A stretch of DNA of 64,000 bases from Hygrophila difformis (taxonomy: Eukaryota > Streptophyta > Magnoliopsida > Lamiales > Acanthaceae): the NCBI GenBank assembly GCA_030278955.1, contig JAOANR010000004.1, positions 54,067,459-54,131,458 of the forward strand, read 5' to 3'. Of the stretch, positions 54,084 through 64,000 are shown piece after piece. The notes under the pieces were generated by a model. It had not been told where the DNA came from. It worked only from the letters and a program-made list of their open reading frames with translations, and did not search any database. How positions within the stretch are numbered: the first letter of the stretch is position 1; the number at the start of each line of letters is the position of its first letter. The translations under genes were made by a program, and so were the position numbers.

Positions 54084-56843
54084 ATGGCCGGTGCAGGAGG
54101 GCATCAGGAGAGGGAGATGACGATCCTTGCGTTCTTGGAGTTCGATGAACAAATGGAAAGCATGACTGTGAAAATGGGTACTACCATTAGCGACATGCGT
54201 GGTGTTTTGGCGACGAAGCGCGGGGTGGACGCGACGAAGTTATTGTTACACTATGAGCATCCGGGGGAGAAGTTTCCGGTGGCGTTGGTGACGGACGAGG
54301 ACATCAATCGAATGTTGGAGGTGCACACCCTGTTACGAAAGGGGATGTGTAGAGTGGTAGCAAAAAGGGACACCCCCGAGAGCAATCGAACAAGGTACAT
54401 CGAGGAGTAATGAGTTGCAATTTTGTGTTTGTATGGAACATGGATTGGAAATAGAAACTGGATGCATTTGGGTTGAAGCAGTATCTTTGTTGTTATTTGT
54501 GTGGCTGATTTTGTTCCTGCAATTGATACCATCATATTGCATGAAGCTGTGGCATTTTGGTAGAGTTAGGGTTTAGTGTTTCCGAGAGTGAAATTTGGAT
54601 ACTGAAAGCTGAAATCTGATCACAATGATATAAATGTTCAATACAGTGGAGTAGGTTAGTAATACGAAGCACTGATTGTTTTTTGAAAATGGAATGAATG
54701 CATTCCCTTTACATTATGAGTATAATGTAAGAAGCATTTTCCCTTGGGCTTGTAATGCAGGGCAGCGGATACAGATGCAACGGGGGATGGTGATGAGCCG
54801 AATAGAGAAGGGCCAACGGCCGCGATAATTTGGGGTCGCGCGATAAGGGGAGAAGGGCAAACCTTTGTTAATGCGAATCACTTTCGGAGGGTGTTGAAGA
54901 ACTATTGTATATCCCAGAAGCGTGCATTCCGGTATGAGAGGAATGATGGAACGAAGATAACAGCAGTGTGTACTGTCATGGGTTGTCAATGGCGGGTGTA
55001 TGCATCATTTCACAAGGTGGATTTGTCATTTGGGATAAGACGATGCAACTTAGTTCACACTTGTGGGTTGGATACATTAAAGGATCGGGATAATCCGAAG
55101 GCAGATGCGAATTGGGTAGCAGCTTGTATTAAGAAAAAAGTGAGATGTGATCCAACGTACACTCCGAAGCAGGCGATGAGAGACATTGACGAGGAGTTCG
55201 GGGTCGTAATTAAGTATAGAAAGGCTTGGGGTGGGAAGGAGATTGCGCTTAAAGAAATTCACGGAGGTGATTTTAATAGCTTTGATAAGTTAAAAGGGTT
55301 TTGCGATGGCTTGAAGATGACAAATCCAGGTAATAATAATCCAGTGGTGTTATATGGTTGCGCAATTTGTAATTGTAAGTGGGAATTCATACATATATGT
55401 CATTTTAATTGGTTACAGGTAGCGATGCGGATTTGGAGAAATTTGAAGAATCAGGGAAGTTTCGAAGGTTGTATATTTCCTTTGCCGCATGCGTAATTGG
55501 ATTTGTTAAAGGTTGTAGACCTTTGCTTTTCTTGGATGGATCACACATAAAATACAAGTGGAAAGGCCATCTCTTGAGTGCGGAGACGAAGGACCCCGAT
55601 AATGGGTTGTTGCCTGTTGCGTTCGCAGGTGATATAGTATTATACATATATTTTTTTTGTGTGGTGATGTAGAATTGGAGTCTTACTAACAGTGAAATGG
55701 TTGTTTGCAGTGGTGGATTCTGAGAACGACGAAAATTGGGATTGGTTCTGTCGGAAGCTAAGGGTTACTATACTCAGGCAAACCGGTGAGGAGCAATGGG
55801 ACAAGTATACCATATTCAGTGATCGACACTCTGGGTTAATGAAAGCGGTACCTGATGTGTTTGTTGGATGCCACCACGCCATCTGTTTAAGGCATCTTGT
55901 GGACAACTTCAAGAAGCAGGTTAAAAACAAAAATTTTGAAATATTAGTAAGATTGCTAGTTGAATAACCAGTGTAACTACCAATGTAATATATTATTTTA
56001 ATGTAGGTGGGGAAAAAATACCACTACACTTATATTCAGCATTGGATGAGCAAGTTAAACATGGCGGCTTATGCAGCGACATATGGGGAGTTTGAACGTC
56101 ATATGGATGATATAATGACCAGGTTACCTGCTGCAGGGGAATATCTTATGGAATCCGAACCGAGTAAATGGGCTAATGCGTTGTTCGTTGGCAAGAGATG
56201 GGGCATTGTAAACAACAACATAGCTGAGTGCTGGAATTCGTGGGTGAAAGAGGCGAGGAAGTTGCCTCCAATGGGAATGATTAATACTATTCGGAAGCAA
56301 ACAATGACAATGCTTAATCGGAAAAGAGAAAAAGGGCTGAAAATGAATGACAACCAACTATGTCCGTCGATTGAGAAGGAACTGAGACAGAATTATTTGG
56401 CCGGCCGAGGAGTTAGTGTGTTGTCTGCTTCTGGAACAATCTTTGAGGTCATGGATGGTGAGAAGACAATGGCGGTGGATGTGGAGGAGAGAACATGTTC
56501 GTGCTGTTGTTGGCAATTGTACGGGTACCCGTGCAAACATGTATGTGCATGTATTGACCAATTACACCGCAGCGTGTATGAATTTTGTGATCCGTACTAT
56601 CGGGTGCAAGCATACCGCATAACATACAGCACGGCAATGTACCCCATCCCGAATGATGGAGACGATGACGGAAGTGAAGTAGGACCAGATTTTGTGTACC
56701 CTCCAGACGTTCGATCACAGCCAGGACGAAGAAAGACAAAGAGGATTCCGTCACAGGTGCCGGTAAGAACTGGAACTTGTGGGCTGTGTAGAAAACCAGG
56801 ACATAACAAACGGACATGCAAAGAGTCCCGAACGCAGCGTTGA
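54084..56843 (+). CDS. Mutator-like (MURA-type) transposase, 5 exons, 711 aa
   Basis: It catalyses cut-and-paste transposition of Mutator-like elements. Inferred exons: 54084-54394, 54761-55329, 55419-55628, 55711-55919, 56007-56843, all GT-AG and in phase with no internal stop. The N-terminal 100 residues have a ubiquitin/PB1-like pattern. Next comes a Mu DNA-binding domain (about 135-200, FRRVLKNYCISQKRAFRY then GCQWRVYASFH), then a MULE transposase domain with catalytic residues about Asp333 (FLDGSHIK), Asp401 (FSDRHSG) and Glu507 (NNNIAECWNSW), and the CLRH motif. A SWIM zinc finger (CSCCCWQLYGYPCKH) and a terminal CCHC knuckle (CGLCRKPGHNKRTC) follow. All key residues are present, so it could be active or domesticated. 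Convergence with an Ulp1-like gene favours an autonomous Kaonashi-type MULE. Confidence 0.9.
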
Positions 56844-57251
56844 AGGGTTTATGAGTTTGTGATATTTCCAAGGAGTAGGACTTCCCACTTTTGATTTCTG
56901 ATCACTTTCATATCATGGTACTTTCATTTAGTACTTAAGGAGTACCTTAAATATGAGAGGAACTATTAATCTCGATTGGGTTAAATGTTTATTGGATTGT
57001 TTGCCATTATTTTGTATGCTCTAACATTATGGATGCTAATGGCCGTGGTGAATGTAGTACCGTTTAAGACTGAATGTTGTTTATATTATGTTGTGCTAAT
57101 GTGAGGCTCTTTGGGTTGATGTTTATTTCTGGAATTTGTGAAAGGCAGGATTTTGTGGTGGGCAAGTAATTACAGGTGGCATATTTTAAAGATCAGGTAA
57201 ACATTCCAATACATATGAAGGCGTATTTGATACAACAAAAGTATACACCCC
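56844..57251. other. Spacer between transposase gene and tandem array
   Basis: Presumed transposase 3' UTR followed by AT-rich sequence. The last 60 bases already have the AATACA-rich character of the array and of the Ulp1 introns. Confidence 0.4.
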
Positions 57252-59894
57252 AATACAAATTACTGGACATTCGATACAATGATTCTGAATGTCAATACAA
57301 ATACGTGATAGTGGACTACATTTTGTGGGCCGATTAATAAAATTGTTTCCACCGTCTAAGTAATGAGATATTTGTGACGTCGGGCCTCGGTATGACCTCC
57401 TCTAATGGTGGGTCAACGTATTGGGGGTTCGCCTAGGGATGTTGTGCGATGTTACATGGCATGGCTAATGAATACTTGGGTTTTGGTTTGATGAGCTTTC
57501 ATTTTGGTCTCTCCCTATATTCATTACGAGCGAATGGCATGCCAATAGAGCACGGTCGGTGATATACCATTCTTATATGAGCAATTTCACTTACCGTATG
57601 GATCTTTGGGTTATCCTAGTGGGTTAGAGAGCCGAATAGCATGGCTAATGGAAACGATTTAGCAATGTGTTATTTTTAAAGAAATATTCCCTGCATATAT
57701 TCAAATCATCAATACAAATTACTGGACATTCGATACAATGATTCTGAATGTCAATACAAATACGTGATAGTGGACTACATTTTGTGGGCCGATTAATAAA
57801 ATTGTTTCCACCGTCTAAGTAATGAGATATTTGTGACGTCGGGCCTCGGTATGACCTCCTCTAATGGTGGGTCAACGTATTGGGGGTTCGCCTAGGGATG
57901 TTGTGCGATGTTACATGGCATGGCTAATGAATACTTGGGTTTTGGTTTGATGAGCTTTCATTTTGGTCTCTCCCTATATTCATTACGAGCAAATGGCATG
58001 CCAATAGAGCACGGTCGGTGATATACCATTCTTATATGAGCAATTTCACTTACCGTATGGATCTTTGGGTTATCCTAGTGGGTTAGAGAGCCGAATAGCA
58101 TGGCTAATGGAAACGATTTAGCAATGTGTTATTTTTAAAGAAATATTCCCTGCATATATTCAAATCATCAATACAAATTACTGGACATTCGATACAATGA
58201 TTCTGAATGTCAATACAAATACGTGATAGTGGACTACATTTTGTGGGCCGATTAATAAAATTGTTTCCACCGTCTAAGTAATGAGATATTTGTGACGTCG
58301 GGCCTCGGTATGACCTCCTCTAATGGTGGGTCAACGTATTGGGGGTTCGCCTAGGGATGTTGTGCGATGTTACATGGCATGGCTAATGAATACTTGGGTT
58401 TTGGTTTGATGAGCTTTCATTTTGGTCTCTCCCTATATTCATTACGAGCAAATGGCATGCCAATAGAGCACGGTCGGTGATATACCATTCTTATATGAGC
58501 AATTTCACTTACCGTATGGATCTTTGGGTTATCCTAGTGGGTTAGAGAGCCGAATAGCATGGCTAATGGAAACGATTTAGCAATGTGTTATTTTTAAAGA
58601 AATATTCCCTGCATATGTTCAAATCATCAATACAAATTACTGGACATTCGATACAATGATTCTGAATGTCAATACAAATACGTGATAGTGGACTACATTT
58701 TGTGGGCCGATTAATAAAATTGTTTCCACCGTCTAAGTAATGAGATATTTGTGACGTCGGGCCTCGGTATGACCTCCTCTAATGGTGGGTCAACGTATTG
58801 GGGGTTCGCCTAGGGATGTTGTGCGATGTTACATGGCATGGCTAATGAATACTTGGGTTTTGGTTTGATGAGCTTTCATTTTGGTCTCTCCCTATATTCA
58901 TTACGAGCAAATGGCATGCCAATAGAGCACGGTCGGTGATATACCATTCTTATATGAGCAATTTCACTTACCGTATGGATCTTTGGGTTATCCTAGTGGG
59001 TTAGAGAGCCGAATAGCATGGCTAATGGAAACGATTTAGCAATGTGTTATTTTTAAAGAAATATTCCCTGCATATGTTCAAATCATCAATACAAATTACT
59101 GGACATTCGATACAATGATTCTGAATGTCAATACAAATACGTGATAGTGGACTACATTTTGTGGGCCGATTAATAAAATTGTTTCCACCGTCTAAGTAAT
59201 GAGATATTTGTGACGTCGGGCCTCGGTATGACCTCCTCTAATGGTGGGTCAACGTATTGGGGGTTCGCCTAGGGATGTTGTGCGATGTTACATGGCATGG
59301 CTAATGAATACTTGGGTTTTGGTTTGATGAGCTTTCATTTTGGTCTCTCCCTATATTCATTACGAGCAAATGGCATGCCAATAGAGCACGGTCGGTGATA
59401 TACCATTCTTATATGAGCAATTTCACTTACCGTATGGATCTTTGGGTTATCCTAGTGGGTTAGAGAGCCGAATAGCATGGCTAATGGAAACGATTTAGCA
59501 ATGTGTTATTTTTAAAGAAATATTCCCTGCATATGTTCAAATCATCAATACAAATTACTGGACATTCGATACAATGATTCTGAATGTCAATACAAATACG
59601 TGATAGTGGACTACATTTTGTGGGCCGATTAATAAAATTGTTTCCACCGTCTAAGTAATGAGATATTTGTGACGTCGGGCCTCGGTATGACCTCCTCTAA
59701 TGGTGGGTCAACGTATTGGGGGTTCGCCTAGGGATGTTGTGCGATGTTACATGGCATGGCTAATGAATACTTGGGTTTTGGTTTGATGAGCTTTCATTTT
59801 GGTCTCTCCCTATATTCATTACGAGCAAATGGCATGCCAATAGAGCACGGTCGGTGATATACCATTCTTATATGAGCAATTTCACTTACCGTAT
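57252..59894. repeat. 459-bp tandem repeat array, about 5.8 copies
   Basis: Copies start at 57252, 57711, 58170, 58629, 59088 and 59547 (the AATACAAATTACTGGACATT anchor), exactly 459 bp apart with no indels. The last is cut off at 59894. Copies differ at very few positions, for example GAGCGAATGG against GAGCAAATGG and CATATATTC against CATATGTTC. The second variant separates copies 1-2 from later copies. Each unit includes CATGGCTAATG twice and, on the minus strand, ACGGTAAGTGAAATT, a splice-donor-like string shared with the neighbouring Ulp1-like gene. Stops occur in the frames I read. The homogeneity implies recent expansion. Confidence 0.95.
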
Positions 59895-60256
59895 AAAAAA
59901 ATTAATTAAGCCCTTATATTATTTTATGGCCAAAAATAAAAGTAACTGTTAAACAAATGCATTGATATATGAGCAATTTTTCTCCAATTTTACAGATTAA
60001 ACAGATTATTGAGAGTACAGTGTCATTTGGGCCTAAGTAATTTACCCCCTTTTGCTAGTATTGCTTCTTCTGACACTAGTAGGAGAAATTTCCTCCACAC
60101 ACACTTCCCTATGGCCATCCCATCATTGCTATATATCGTACTACCCTCTCTTTGTAGGTCATTCCTTACCATTCCCCAAGAATTTTCAATCAATTGCAGG
60201 TCCTCTTGTATTCTTCCTCCATAAGCTTTCTCCCAAAAATTCCACACTCAAGCTCA
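59895..60256. other. Spacer before the GC-rich ORF
   Basis: AT-rich at first, then C/T-rich (CCTCCACACACACTTCCC) in the last 150 bases, resembling a plant promoter and leader. TATATATCG near 60130 is a weak TATA candidate. Confidence 0.35.
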
Positions 60257-60631
60257 ATGGCTGCTCGGACCCGTGACGGAGGAATGGTGCAGCAACAACT
60301 GGCGGCCTTCACCGCCAGTAACCTCCGGCGACTGGAACGCGTGGAGCGGCGCAATCGCCGGCTCCGTTCGGAAATGGAGGAGGCGCGTACGAGGGACGCC
60401 TTGCGTGACCGCGAGCTCGAGCTTGCTCGCAAGGAGAGGAAGGCGATGAAGAGGCAGATCGCCGCCCTGGAGGCTGCCGCCGGCGAGTCGCGTGGGTCGG
60501 TCCTGGCTTTGATGGTCCCGGTTTCAATCCTTGGTACTATTGTGTTTATGGGGGAAAAGGGAAAAGCTGTGAGCAACAATGCCCTCAACCTCATCCTGTT
60601 CTGGGTCCGTAAATCCCTCCGTTTGGGATGA
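60257..60631 (+). CDS. GC-rich ORF: coiled-coil protein with C-terminal membrane segment
   Basis: I do not recognise this 124-aa protein. The ATG at 60257 is the first in its frame after a stop-rich AT-rich stretch. Residues about 20-75 are highly charged (RLERVERRNRRLRSEMEEAR and further Arg/Glu/Ala) and should form a coiled coil. Residues about 81-98 (SVLALMVPVSILGTIVFM) are hydrophobic enough for a membrane helix, followed by a basic tail. Codons end mostly in G or C, quite unlike the surrounding element. It lies between the transposase and Ulp1-like genes. It could be a second element gene or a captured host fragment. Whether it is spliced to other exons is unknown. Confidence 0.55.
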   Translation: MAARTRDGGMVQQQLAAFTASNLRRLERVERRNRRLRSEMEEARTRDALRDRELELARKERKAMKRQIAALEAAAGESRGSVLALMVPVSILGTIVFMGEKGKAVSNNALNLILFWVRKSLRLG

Positions 60632-61432
60632 TTCTTCATCTCAATGGTTGTAGTGCACAAGTCCTCCCCCATTTTGTCATTATTGGGTTGTTTAGGGTTG
60701 CCTGATTGTGTTTATGATTTTAAATCGTGTTATGGTTTTAAATGTGCTTAGATATGGGTTGTATAGTAAAACCCCCTTTTGTGGTAACCCCCTTTTGTGA
60801 TGGAACCATTTCCAAACTATGAAAACCCTTAGTAGAATCTTGTGGTGGTGTGGGATGGATTGTGTAATGGTTTATCTGTAGTGTAAGGCTAACCATATGT
60901 AAAATCTATATTTCAGTAAATTGTGTTCACTACTATAAGCTTGTTTTGTTTCCAATCTGTTGAATACAAATTCTGAATCATTTGCTCTTTTGTGTAAGGC
61001 ATGTTTATGGGGTTTAATTGCACTAAATGAGGGGGCACAATAAAATGAGGGCTTAATGGTGCATGAACAGGCATGCCTTCCTTTAAAATGCGGGGTTGCA
61101 TGGATGCTGCATATCCACACCCATGTGGGGATATTTAGGACATTACACAGTTTATGGGTACCACTGTATTAACCTTGCAAGTCGTGTTTCCCAATTTCAA
61201 TACAAGTTGGCAAATGGCTTGGCTGTGTGTGCTCTAATACAGTCTATGCAATTCACCACTACCCAATCAAATTTCGATACAAATGACGTGTGATAAGAGT
61301 CCAATAACGGTTGGAATTAATAATAATAATAACATTACAACACAATCAATAATGTCTAAATAGCAAGACAGCAAATGGTATGTGCCACCAACATGCACTA
61401 ATCGAGTCTGGTGGAGTACCATCCCTCCCCAA
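60632..61432. other. Spacer between the GC-rich ORF and the Ulp1-like gene
   Basis: Likely the 3' untranslated regions of two convergent genes. A repeated ACCCCCTTTTGTG motif occurs at about 60770 and 60786. No domain was recognised in the short open frames. Confidence 0.4.
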
Positions 61433-64000
61433 TTAATTGATGACTTTCATTATGCTCTTAGAATCGTTAAGAATAGTGAAAGCAATACGAGCACGATACA
61501 TCTTTATGTCGACACTGTTTTCATATGCCCAGAAATCTTTGCTGTCGTGCAAATATGCCTCACTCCACAGACACACGAATGCACCGCAATCGAGTCCATC
61601 GGGCTGCTGTTGCCTGCACGTCGGGACCGAATGCTCCTTATCATCGAAGTCCATTTTATTCCTCTTCAGCCACCCGAGGAGGAATGATGCCTGTCACCAT
61701 AAAAATACTTCCATCATTCTCGAAACAGCACCATACTTCCCACTACAAATACTGGATAATGCTGCTAAATACTTACAACATCGGAGTTTCCCGTTTTGGC
61801 ACGCCTCCCTCCCATCGAGTTACGCGAAAAAAGACGTTTCAATTTGAAATCGATTATGAGCATACGCCAATGGAAGCCACCATCGTGGACGGGCACTACA
61901 CAATATCGAACATCCTTCCGACCATACTCGATCATTGTTGTAAGCTCGAGTCTATTGTCACCAGACATCTTTGCCAAAAAAGCATTGTACTCTTCCAACT
62001 TCACTGCGTGATTCTTGTACTTATCCAACCGCTGAACGATAGATGTCTACGAAATAACAAAATTTAGACAAATTGTGACACCAATATCAGTAGTCATACA
62101 GTCTTATAAAATTTCACTTACCGTTGTAAACGTACTTAGGAAGCCCATCCGGACTTTGAGATTCTGTGAGGCAATGTATTCATCCGATGTAATTACCGCC
62201 AAGAATGCATTCACGATCTCCGAACTAAGTGCTTTGTTAAATAAAAGATCAATCATCGTGGAAACTCGCACTGAATGTATGCCGCTCGACCAAATTGTGT
62301 CCCTTGTTGAGGTGCCATTAACAATTAAGACTACCTCATTTGTCAGTCAAAATACAAACGCAATAATTAAATCACTTACCGTACGTAGCCATGATCCAGG
62401 TACTCATCAATGAAGTCCCTCTCGTCAACAAGCATTTGCTCACGACCACACCAATCTCTTCTTCCCTGCACCTTGGCCGCTGCCTTCATTTCAGCGTTTG
62501 GATTCTCCCCCCTCTCGCCCGGACGAATCGAACTAAGCTCAATCTAATATTTATCAGCAATTAAATGATAAATATGAATTCAACTCCATAAACACATAAG
62601 TAATTGTTATGAGCAAAACACTAGGTCAGACTCACTCATCGGTTTCGCCTCATTAGTGGTCACAGGCTTCGCCCGTCTTTTCCTCGGGCCTGGTGGAGTG
62701 ATATAAAATGAGGGCTTTCGTTTCGGCCTCCTATCGTCCCTTTCCTGAACGCCCCTTACAATAGATGACTTAACTTTCCCTGTATTCAAGCACTGGTTCA
62801 CCCCACTAACACCTTCATTTTTTCCGGAGCTGCTGCTGGCACCCTCCCCCACATCATTGCAGTCCTCATTCCCTATAGCCAAATCTCCCGCTTGTGAAGC
62901 ATCCACATTTCCATTTCCTGAACCACTGCTGCCACCACTTAGCGTTGTATCAATATGTTCATCTGCACCGCCCGAGTCCTTCAGCTCAACCTTCTCCGAC
63001 TCTACCTCATTGTTAACCTCTTCGTGCCCCTTCCCAGCTCCTGCAATCTCAACTGCATTCACAAGATGACCGATTGCACCCATTTCAGCATCCACATATT
63101 CCCTTTTCCTACTAGCTCGATCCTCGCTTCGTTTAGTCCTCAACTCATCTTCAACTTTCATGCAAAATCCATAAACAAAAATTCCAAACTTAATTCAGAA
63201 ACCAGTACCATACCAGAATTTAATACATCACACCCAAATGACAATACAAAGCATACCAAAATTTAATACACCAAACACAATTTACATTACAAATCATCCA
63301 AATTCTAATACATCAAACCAACATTACAATACAAAATAGACATTTTATAATACATATGATGGCATACGTAATACATCCTGAACATACCTTCGCCGATCTC
63401 TTCCTCCTCGACGCCGTCTCCATTTGCCATGTTGGATCCAATTTCGGTCCCTACATTAACATCGTACAGCTCTAACCCTTCTTCCATCACACCGGTACTC
63501 TCCATTTCCGGCAGCTCCCTCACAGCGTTTGCATTGTCCATGGCTTTCTCTACCAAAACCGTCGGCTGCCCACGCTTCTCCTTTACCCCTTTCTCGTCCA
63601 CAACCCGAACACCTCTTTTTGTATCAATCTGTTGGTTTTGGCAATTCCTAACAATCTGTACCACATCAGACAATACCAAGGCTTGCTCATTCTCTAATGC
63701 ATCAATAGGCAATTGACAATTCAATACAAAATCATTACATTTCAATGCAAACACGTACCTCTCTCACTGGCACAATAAACCTGAACTCATCCTCCAAAGG
63801 TAAGAAGTTTACCACATCCTTCAACTTAATATTCTTCAGCTGCTTCATACACTCGTCCACTTTCGGGTGACTGGTACGCCACCGTGCGAATCGCGGAACA
63901 CTTAGCCTGCCGATTGGTTTTCCCAGATGGGGCACACGCTCAAACAACCACGACTGCTCAAGATTAACAAATATTACACAATTTAGTAACATATCACAAA
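61433..64000 (-). CDS. Ulp1-like (C48) cysteine protease gene, 5' end outside window
   Basis: Ulp1-type proteases cleave SUMO-like conjugates; in plants many copies travel in MULEs. Approximate minus-strand exons from the right edge: 63760-63953, 63388-63691, 62625-63154, 62380-62546, 62122-62330, 61777-62046, 61433-61690. The first has a plant transposon N-terminal pattern (SWLFERVPHLGKPIGRLSVP, then RFARW). The middle exons are charged and Ser/Gly-rich with a basic KRKPSF and RKRRAKP stretch, possibly a nuclear signal. The catalytic exons show VHDGGFHWRMLIIDF (His and Asp) and QQQPDGLDCGAFVC (Gln and Cys), ending at the TAA at 61433-61435. The last two exons join in phase, as do 63388-63691 to 62625-63154. 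I could not join the exons around 62330-62380 and 62546-62625 in frame using the strongest donors, so those borders are provisional or the gene is damaged. Confidence 0.75.

Noticed and set aside
57252..59894. CRISPR-like array
   Set aside because: The 459-bp units are contiguous and identical throughout, with no short repeat plus unique spacer layout, and the genome is a plant.
60190..60672. 160-codon minus-strand frame opposite the GC-rich ORF
   Set aside because: It is an Arg/Ser-rich antisense shadow created by high GC content. The plus frame has a clear coiled coil plus hydrophobic helix and a promoter-like upstream region.
62857..63266. Plus-strand open frames opposite the Ulp1-like gene
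   Set aside because: They are antisense shadows of the Ser/Gly-rich exon at 62625-63154; the minus frame fits splice signals and protease context.

Overview
The window is nuclear DNA of a flowering plant, most likely a eudicot. It is AT-rich, has GT-AG introns inside recognisable plant gene families, and is crowded with plant-type transposons. I cannot name the species. Two host genes are complete: an MLO-family membrane protein gene (17621-24997, 15 inferred exons, 535 aa) and an AUXIN RESPONSE FACTOR 4 gene (45444-50991, 13 inferred exons, 782 aa) with two TAS3 tasiR-ARF target sites. For both, all exon phases join without a stop.

Layout. 1-1.4 kb: a small Mutator-like element with 9-bp target duplications, then the 3' end of a Helitron with a helicase remnant. 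2.9-3.9 kb: two 5'-truncated LINE tails. 4.4-16.1 kb: two near full-length LINEs of different subfamilies, 57 bp apart (target duplications included), each with its own target duplication and each inactivated by small lesions. 17.6-25 kb: the MLO gene, whose 3.8-kb intron 4 holds a stack of small DNA transposons, including a Mutator-like element nested in a MITE. 26-43 kb: a gene-poor spacer with at least ten TA-flanked MITEs, a tRNA-derived SINE whose tail resembles the second LINE, a hAT-like MITE, a CACTA element nested in a GGGTA-rich element, and a 172-bp CACTA MITE. 44.6-51 kb: ARF4. 51.4-53.8 kb: the 3' part of an LTR retrotransposon with an extra ORF after the missing pol. 54-64 kb: what looks like one large Mutator-like element running off the right edge. 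It carries an intact MURA-type transposase gene (711 aa), a 459-bp tandem array of about 5.8 copies, a GC-rich ORF for a coiled-coil/membrane protein, and a convergent Ulp1-like (C48) protease gene.

How the parts relate. ARF4 belongs to the miR390-TAS3-ARF leaf-polarity circuit. MLO proteins are calmodulin-binding membrane proteins. The rest is mobile DNA with visible partnerships: non-autonomous Mutator elements carrying TCGCTGAAT arrays, a SINE that may use LINE machinery, and a transposase plus Ulp1 cassette of the kind known from Kaonashi-type MULEs. The best candidate for something new is the 54-64 kb composite element with its 459-bp array and its GC-rich passenger ORF. No ends of that element could be confirmed here.
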